Shown: positions 59,217 to 64,000 of the stretch, piece by piece | Layout of the letters: every line of letters begins with the position of its first letter | Numbering within the stretch: the stretch's first letter is position 1 | Source of the DNA: Candidatus Altimarinota bacterium | Lineage (GTDB): Bacteria; Patescibacteriota; Gracilibacteria; UBA4473 | Assembly (NCBI GenBank): GCA_020631075.1 | Contig: JAHDHX010000002.1 | Coordinates: 152,936-216,935, forward strand | Direction: 5' to 3' | Length of the DNA: 64,000 nt | The notes under the pieces: generated by a model | What the model saw: the letters and a program-made list of their open reading frames with translations, nothing else | Told to the model about the DNA's origin: nothing | The model's database searches: none | Program-made: the position numbers and the translations under genes

Positions 59217-60124
59217 GCGGAGAAGTGGGCGAAGAGGTCGGGGTGGTTGCGCAGGACGGCCTGCGCGTGGGCACGCGGGCGGCTGGGGAGTTGCAGGGTG
59301 TGGACAAACAGGGTGGTGCCCTGCGCACACGGCAGGGGGACTGTGTCGGGCGCGGGGGGCAGCGACACGTCGTGCAGCCGCACCCGACCCAGTGGGGTGA
59401 GCACGCTGGTGGTGGGCCAGACGTCGAAGGCGCGGGTCATGCGTTCGATGGTGGTGGCGGTCATGGTGCGGGGGTCGGCGTAGCCGTCTGCCTTGGTGAA
59501 TTTGCCGCAGGTGGTGGCGAGGGTGGAGTCTTGCGGGGTGGGGGTGATTTCCCCTTGCTGGTAGTCGAGCAAAACCGACACGAGGTGGGTGGCGGTCACC
59601 TCGCCCCAGGCGGGCCAGAGCGCGGAAGTGCGCTGCTGGGTGATGTCGGTGCGGTGCTGCCAGAGGATAGGCCCTGCGTCGAGGGCTTTGACCATGCGCT
59701 GGAGGGTGATGCCTGACTCTGACTGGCCGCTGAGAATGGCGGACTGGACGGGGGAAGCACCGCGCCACTGGGGGAGCAGCGAGAAGTGGACATTAACCTG
59801 GCCCAGGGGCCAGGTGCTGAGGGCGGCCTGACGGAAAAGCACGCCAAAGGCGATGACGACCCCGACGTCGACCTGCGCGGCGTGTTGCTGGCAGAGGGTG
59901 TCGACCTGCGTGGCGGTGCGAGCGTGGGTGACCGTGTGGCCGAGGGACTCCGCCGCGGTGTGCAGTGGGCACGGGGTGAGCCGTTGGCCCCGACCACGCG
60001 GGGCGGGCGGCGGGGTGGTGACCCCGACGAGGTGAATGCGTGGGTCAGCGTGCAGGGCGTGGAGGCTGGGTACGGCCAGGGCGGGCGTGCCCCAGAGCCA
60101 GACACGGAGGGGTGGGGTGGTCAT
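59213..60124 (-). CDS. fmt: Methionyl-tRNA formyltransferase
   Basis: 303 aa. Formylates initiator Met-tRNA using 10-formyl-THF. VRVWLWGTPALAVPSL opens the formyltransferase domain; VDVGVVIAFGVLFRQAAL and VNVHFSLLPQWRGASPVQSAIL contain the SLLP hallmark and catalytic His/Asn region (about residue 117), with GITLQRMVKALDAGPIL following. The C-terminal OB domain is shorter and less conserved than in E. coli. Its TGA overlaps the start of the downstream hydrolase. Confidence 0.92.
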   Translation of the reverse strand: MTTPPLRVWLWGTPALAVPSLHALHADPRIHLVGVTTPPPAPRGRGQRLTPCPLHTAAESLGHTVTHARTATQVDTLCQQHAAQVDVGVVIAFGVLFRQAALSTWPLGQVNVHFSLLPQWRGASPVQSAILSGQSESGITLQRMVKALDAGPILWQHRTDITQQRTSALWPAWGEVTATHLVSVLLDYQQGEITPTPQDSTLATTCGKFTKADGYADPRTMTATTIERMTRAFDVWPTTSVLTPLGRVRLHDVSLPPAPDTVPLPCAQGTTLFVHTLQLPSRPRAHAQAVLRNHPDLFAHFSA

Positions 60125-60319
60125 TTCGTAGAATCTTGATCATGCGGAGGATAAGGGAAAGAGTCACAAGAAACGAAATAAAAAAAGGGCAATGTGTAGT
60201 GTGGGTGACGCACGGTGAGCGACCGCGCGTGGTGAGGGGGGAGTGAGTGGTGTGTGAAGATCTGAAACACCTTTGGAAGATAGAGGACGATTTGAATTCA
60301 TCATATCTTCTTACATTAT

Positions 60320-60856
60320 TTATTCTTGATCCATTTCTACCCTAATTGAACCTTCATTGATTTTATCGGCCATTTTGGCCTGTTTTGGTTCTAGACCAAT
60401 TTTTAAGATGTCTAATGAATCAAAAAAGAGCAGTGATATTTGGAATAGGACTGTAATTCCTATCCAAAATTCAGGATTTATCTCTCCTTGTTCTTTGTAC
60501 ATATTGTACATAAACCCCCAGAAGGAAATCTGTAAAAGGGATAGCATGCACCATGTAAGCACAATGCCTACTTTCTGGTGACTTTGGCTTAAGGCACCAA
60601 ATGTAAGGAAGAACCAGGCTGCTAAAAAGCCTGTAAAAAAGAATTGACTCACTTCTTTGGTCAGTATTTCACCGTAATTATACACTACTAACGTAGTGAA
60701 TATTAGTGACAATAATTGTTTAAATACGTTTGTTATCAAATCAGTGTTTTTTTCTGTTCCGAAGAAATTCTTTCTCGGAAAGCCTAATGCTACATAGAAT
60801 AAAATGAGTGGCATAGAGATGCCAAATACTAATTTGTTGTTTAATTCATTTTTCAT
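60320..60856 (-). CDS. AT-rich membrane protein, 178 aa
   Basis: Five probable TM helices (about residues 10-27, 45-63, 72-92, 98-118 and 130-150) and a charged tail (EPKQAKMADKINEGSIRVEMDQE). I recognise no family. It lies in an AT-rich patch with the TrmB-like gene, divergent from it across a 248-bp AT-rich intergenic region. The 195 nt between this gene and fmt hold nothing I can support. Confidence 0.6.
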   Translation of the reverse strand: MKNELNNKLVFGISMPLILFYVALGFPRKNFFGTEKNTDLITNVFKQLLSLIFTTLVVYNYGEILTKEVSQFFFTGFLAAWFFLTFGALSQSHQKVGIVLTWCMLSLLQISFWGFMYNMYKEQGEINPEFWIGITVLFQISLLFFDSLDILKIGLEPKQAKMADKINEGSIRVEMDQE

Positions 60857-60939
60857 GACGATTTTTTTTTGATTTATTAATTTTTTGTCTAAAAATTTTT
60901 CACAATTTTTTACAGAGTGATAATTTTTAAAACTGAATT

Positions 60940-60957
60940 AAGAGGAATCGTCCTCTT
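60940..60957. other. Perfect 7-bp hairpin in the divergent AT-rich gap
   Basis: AAGAGGA-ATCG-TCCTCTT. No T-run directly follows on either strand; it may be an operator half-site pair or chance. Confidence 0.3.
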
Positions 60958-61000
60958 CCAAAAGTGTCTCGATACTTAAAATAACAATTTAATAATATAT

Positions 61001-61099
61001 TTGTCTGATTTTTTTGTAAATAGCTCGATATGTTAGTCGCAGATGTTTTGATTTTCTTTTTAAATAAGTCATAATTCAGTTGTCGAAAAAATCAGACAA
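61001..61099. repeat. 14-bp perfect inverted repeat flanking the TrmB-gene promoter region
   Basis: TTGTCTGATTTTTT (61001-61014) and AAAAAATCAGACAA (61086-61099) are exact inverted copies 71 bp apart; the second ends 5 bp before the ATG at 61105. Best explained as paired operator sites allowing DNA looping by the adjacent regulator, or as ends of a tiny inserted element. Confidence 0.7.
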
Positions 61100-61104
61100 C
61101 ACAA

Positions 61105-61842
61105 ATGAATTTCTTTGAATGTTTAAATATTGGGTCTAAGGCTCAAGCTGTGTATATGGCTTTAGTAAAAAACGGTCCGCAAACTGTGACTCGTATTGCC
61201 GTCTTGTCTGGATTACCTAGAACGAGTGTCTATAGCCTCATTCCACAGCTTCGTAATGCTGGTTTGATTACAATTGAAACCCGTGGTGCAATGATGCAAA
61301 TCCGTCCCGTTCCACCTGAGGAAATTCCTACTTTGTTGGAAAAGAAAAAAAATGAGATTGGAACAATCATTGATGACTTTGCCGATATATTGCCTCAGCT
61401 TCAATCGCTTAAAAAAGGAAAATCATTAACACCCATGGCGGAAGCGTATGTAGGGGAAAATGGTGTAAAGAGACTATATGATCATTTATTGAAGTCTATG
61501 AGTCAGATAGATGCATATTTTAATGCTGAATTAGTTCAGCAGACGTTGCCAGATTATCATGATCTTATTCCTAAATTTATTCAGTCACACAATATCCCTG
61601 CTCGTGAACTTATTTCACCTTCAAATGCAGCGAATATATACCGTGAAAGATACAATAATAATCATCATCAAATTAAAATTCTTCCAAATTACCATGAACT
61701 GCAATCAGACGTAATCTTAACGCAGGATACTCTTGCCATAATTATTTATGATTCTCTCAGTATTTCTGCGGTTCGTGTGGTTGACGCTTCCCTTGTTGCT
61801 GCTCAACGCATGACATTTAACCTTTGGTGGGATTCGATTTAG
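61105..61842 (+). CDS. TrmB-family transcriptional regulator
   Basis: 245 aa. The N-terminal winged helix-turn-helix (SKAQAVYMALVKNGPQTVTRIAVLSGLPRTSVYSLIPQLRNAGLI, about residues 11-55) is the TrmB type, followed by a coiled-coil linker (EEIPTLLEKKKNEIGTIIDDF) and a C-terminal PLD-like sensor domain ending YDSLSISAVRVVDASLVAAQRMTFNLWW. Such regulators are common in CPR genomes. AT-rich, unlike its downstream neighbours. A perfect 14-bp inverted repeat in its promoter region is a candidate binding site, so autoregulation is likely. Confidence 0.85.
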   Translation: MNFFECLNIGSKAQAVYMALVKNGPQTVTRIAVLSGLPRTSVYSLIPQLRNAGLITIETRGAMMQIRPVPPEEIPTLLEKKKNEIGTIIDDFADILPQLQSLKKGKSLTPMAEAYVGENGVKRLYDHLLKSMSQIDAYFNAELVQQTLPDYHDLIPKFIQSHNIPARELISPSNAANIYRERYNNNHHQIKILPNYHELQSDVILTQDTLAIIIYDSLSISAVRVVDASLVAAQRMTFNLWWDSI

Positions 61843-61884
61843 TTATTTTTTGCTTCTGTCTCTTCTAAAAATTTCTTTGTTAAA

Positions 61885-62538
61885 ATGTCTATTTTTATTG
61901 ACCAGGCTGGCCTGACGGCGATGGCGGTGCTGGACGAGATAGCCGCGGCGGGGGCGCGGGCGGTGGTGGTGACGAAGTATTATGACAGTGAAAATACGGC
62001 CGCGCTGTGGGCCAAGCTGAAGGGGCACCCTGCGGTGTGGGGGCGAGGGGAGAATAGGGTGGAGAAGGTGACGGCCACTCCCCTGCCCCGTGACACCACG
62101 CACTGGATCGGGCGGTTGCAGGGCCGTCAGCTCCCAGCTGTAGTCGAGCACTGTGGCGTGGTGCATTCGCTGTGTGCGGAGCGGCACGCGGTGCGGCTGG
62201 CGAGTTTGCAGGGAGGGGCGGCACGGTTGCGGTGCCTCGTGCAGGTGAATGTCGGGGGTGACCCGAGCAAAGCGGGGATACTCCCGTCGGTGGTGGCGGA
62301 GTTTCTGAGGAAATGTGCGGGACTGGGGCTGGAAGTAGTCGGGTTGAGCACGATGAGCTGGGCGGACGCCTCCGACGACCAGCGACTGGCAGAGTATGCG
62401 GAGCTGGTGCGCCTGAAAGACCTGCACTTGCCCGAAGGGATAACCAGTGGGGGGACGTCGCGTGACTGGTGGCTGGCGCTGGCGGCGGGGGTGGACGTGG
62501 TGCGGATTGGACAAGTGCTCTCGCCGCTTATAGAGTGA
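61885..62538 (+). CDS. YggS/PLPBP-like pyridoxal-phosphate homeostasis protein
   Basis: 217 aa. Non-catalytic PLP-binding TIM barrel that controls PLP and amino-acid balance. ARAVVVTKYYDSE holds the PLP-binding Lys (about residue 32); WGRGENRVEKV, HWIGRLQGRQLPAVVEHCGVVHSL, LVQVNVGGDPSKAGI and VVGLSTMSWADAS follow in family order, ending with the phosphate site region ITSGGTSRDW and VVRIGQVL. A little short, with a clipped N-terminal helix. The stop overlaps a candidate start of nadK (TGATG at 62536-62540). Confidence 0.85.
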   Translation: MSIFIDQAGLTAMAVLDEIAAAGARAVVVTKYYDSENTAALWAKLKGHPAVWGRGENRVEKVTATPLPRDTTHWIGRLQGRQLPAVVEHCGVVHSLCAERHAVRLASLQGGAARLRCLVQVNVGGDPSKAGILPSVVAEFLRKCAGLGLEVVGLSTMSWADASDDQRLAEYAELVRLKDLHLPEGITSGGTSRDWWLALAAGVDVVRIGQVLSPLIE

Positions 62539-62567
62539 TGTGGCTTTCTTTGCCTGCGCTTGCTGCT

Positions 62568-63473
62568 ATGAACCCTGCCTTGCGACCTCAGATCCGTTCC
62601 GTGGCGATCTATACCCACCATAAGCCCTCGAAGGAGAAGGCGGAGCGGAAGTTTCTCTATGAACTGGTGCACCGACTGGAGTCGCGGTATAAAGTAAAGA
62701 AAATTGTCGGGGATGCTCGCACGGTGCAGCTGCTGGACCAAGCGATAGATCGGGCGGTGGATGAAAAGGCGTATGACCTGAAAATCGCTATCGGGGGGGA
62801 TGGGCAGTTGCTGAAACTGGTGCGGAACCTGCAAAAGAAGGATGGGTACTTGCTGGGGATTAACTTCGGGACGCTGGGGTTTTTGTCTGAGCTTACACCT
62901 GAGAATGCGTTTGAGGGCTTGGAGCAGATCATGGCGGGGCACTTTGGGGTGGATGAACGAATGCTGCTCAAGGCCTTTGTGTACCGAAAAAACCACCACG
63001 GGAAAAAAGAAAAAATCTTTCGGCCGTATGGGCTCAATGAGATTGTGTTTGGGCATGGGGGGCTGGCCAGACTGACGAATTTTCGGGTGAAATCAAACCG
63101 TCGGATCTTGTCGGTGTATCGCTCTGATGGCTTGATCTTCAGCACGCCGACGGGTTCGACTGCCTACTCGATGAGTGCGGGGGGGCCGATTATCTACCCT
63201 GGATTGCGGAATATATTGGTCACGCCTGTGGCCCCGCATTCCCTGACGCATCGGCCGATAGTGCTGCCAGAGGACCAGCTGCTGCATATTAGCTTTGACT
63301 CGCGGGCGCAGACCATCAGCATGACTGTCGATGGGCAGCTGCATTTCCAGCTGCAGACCGATGACGAAGTGGCTGTGCAACGCGCCACTCGAACGGCTAA
63401 TTTTATCCGTCTGAGAAAGTCACATTACTTCAAAACTTTGCGGAACAAAATGGGATGGGGGGAGAAGAAATAA
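62568..63473 (+). CDS. nadK: NAD kinase
   Basis: 301 aa. Phosphorylates NAD to NADP. LKIAIGGDGQLLKLVRNL carries the GGDG catalytic motif (about residue 80), GINFGTLGFLSEL the NE/D-type region, LNEIVFGHGGLARLTNF and DGLIFSTPTGSTAYSMSAGGPIIYP the conserved NAD-binding C-terminal half. The start is uncertain: ATG at 62568 (MNPALRPQIRS, after a pyrimidine-rich stretch) or the ATG at 62538 overlapping the yggS stop. Probably co-transcribed with yggS. Confidence 0.93.
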   Translation: MNPALRPQIRSVAIYTHHKPSKEKAERKFLYELVHRLESRYKVKKIVGDARTVQLLDQAIDRAVDEKAYDLKIAIGGDGQLLKLVRNLQKKDGYLLGINFGTLGFLSELTPENAFEGLEQIMAGHFGVDERMLLKAFVYRKNHHGKKEKIFRPYGLNEIVFGHGGLARLTNFRVKSNRRILSVYRSDGLIFSTPTGSTAYSMSAGGPIIYPGLRNILVTPVAPHSLTHRPIVLPEDQLLHISFDSRAQTISMTVDGQLHFQLQTDDEVAVQRATRTANFIRLRKSHYFKTLRNKMGWGEKK

Positions 63474-63485
63474 AGTCCAGGTTTT

Positions 63486-64000
63486 AGCGAACCGTGGTTC
63501 GCTCTCGCAGCTGGGCAATCTTCAGGCGGGTCGCTATCGCTCCCTGCACTTCAGATTCCCGCTGCTCTTTCCTCGCGAGCCTGAAATTGTCACAGACAGA
63601 GCGACTCGCTCGGATGTCTGAATCAGTCATTCATGAATACTGTCGCCGCGGTTTGTCCTCCCGCTGGTCGGACCGCACGCTGGCGACGTATTCGCTCCTT
63701 ATATTGTGATAACCTGTATTTTCAGATTCTCGCTGCTGCGCAGCTGGTTGAGATCCGCGCGGGTCGCTATCACTCCCTGCACTTCAGATTCCCGCTGCTC
63801 TTTCCTCGGCGATCGCTGGGCGATGAGTCAAGTGGCGCGATCACCTCGGATGTCTGCAACAGACAGCCTGTCATCTTGAATACTGTCGCCGCGGTTTGTC
63901 CTCCCGCTGGTCGGACGGCACGCTGGCGACGTATTCGCTCCTTAGATTGTGATAACCTGTATTTTCAGATTCTCGCTGCTGCGCAGCTGGTTGAGATCCG
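63486..64000. repeat. Structured tandem repeat array, copies C and D, cut by the window edge
   Basis: Starts 12 bp after the nadK stop with a perfect palindrome AGCGAACC-GT-GGTTCGCT (63486-63503). Units of about 233-243 bp share gggtcgctatc, tccctgcacttcagattccc and gctgctctttcctcg. Each has a first hairpin (63575-63609; 63808-63845) and a second hairpin GAATAC-t-GTCGCC ... GGCGACGTATTC (63635-63693; 63878-63936). A third unit begins at about 63963. This is the same family as at 45512-45975. No gene is supported in it. Confidence 0.8.

Noticed and set aside
1..64000. CRISPR arrays, cas genes, phage structural genes or a complete insertion sequence
   Set aside because: No short regularly spaced repeats, no Cas or phage motifs, and no transposase or integrase was found in the window.

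Overview
The window looks like a piece of a Candidate Phyla Radiation (Patescibacteria) chromosome, probably near Peregrinibacteria or Gracilibacteria. The grounds are the VirB4/VirB6-like genes, giant surface proteins, short housekeeping proteins, a TrmB-type regulator and scattered operons. The lineage call is inference. TGA is used as an ordinary stop (ruvB, the glucosaminidase gene, the SOUL gene), so the UGA=Gly code of some Gracilibacteria does not apply. DNA is GC-rich and the + strand is G-rich across most of the window whatever the gene direction. Several AT-rich patches (about 4.86-5.46, 10.4-11.15, 53.4-54.35, 57.0-58.0 and 60.25-61.88 kb) carry the least recognisable genes and look acquired.

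Layout. 0-7 kb (+): secD (5' cut, with an embedded parvulin domain), secF, ung, a short leaderless ORF coupled to a glucosaminidase-domain protein, HU, ruvB. 7-9.8 kb (-): hpf, a Wzz-like protein, purF. 9.9-11 kb: a membrane-anchored methyltransferase and an AT-rich orphan. 11.2-39 kb: a large accessory locus. It has a VirB4-type ATPase (+), and on the - strand a two-TM protein, an 898-aa protein, a VirB6/TrbL-like membrane protein, a 1972-aa protein with a zinc-protease-like HEFTH motif, a 4005-aa secreted Ig-like/FG-GAP protein, a TPR protein and thioredoxin. Four promoters of this locus share the core TGGTATAmT. A 191-bp MITE-like element lies at its upstream end and supplies a -35 box. 39-41 kb (-): sugar nucleotidyltransferase and a Met-rich exported protein. 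41-45.5 kb (+): secE, nusG, rplK, rplA, a YceI lipoprotein, trhO. 45.5-46 kb: structured tandem repeats. 46-53 kb: PLP decarboxylase, secA, ribosomal protein S1, and a SOUL / 20-aa peptide / fpg operon. 53-57 kb: tRNA-Glu, NYN protein, an unassigned ~600-nt ncRNA candidate, SLH-DsbA protein, rhomboid, tRNA-Val. 57-60 kb (-): toxin-antitoxin operon with a nonsense-broken toxin, alpha/beta hydrolase, fmt. 60-64 kb: AT-rich membrane protein, TrmB regulator with a 14-bp inverted repeat, yggS, nadK, then a second array of the structured repeat running off the window.

Expression style. No convincing Shine-Dalgarno sequence was found in front of the genes checked; + strand leaders are pyrimidine-rich although the strand is G-rich. 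Many -10 boxes sit only 6-11 nt from the start codon, which implies leaderless or nearly leaderless mRNAs. The S1 protein encoded here is a plausible partner for pyrimidine-rich leaders. Functions are inferred from motifs read by eye; no database search was run.
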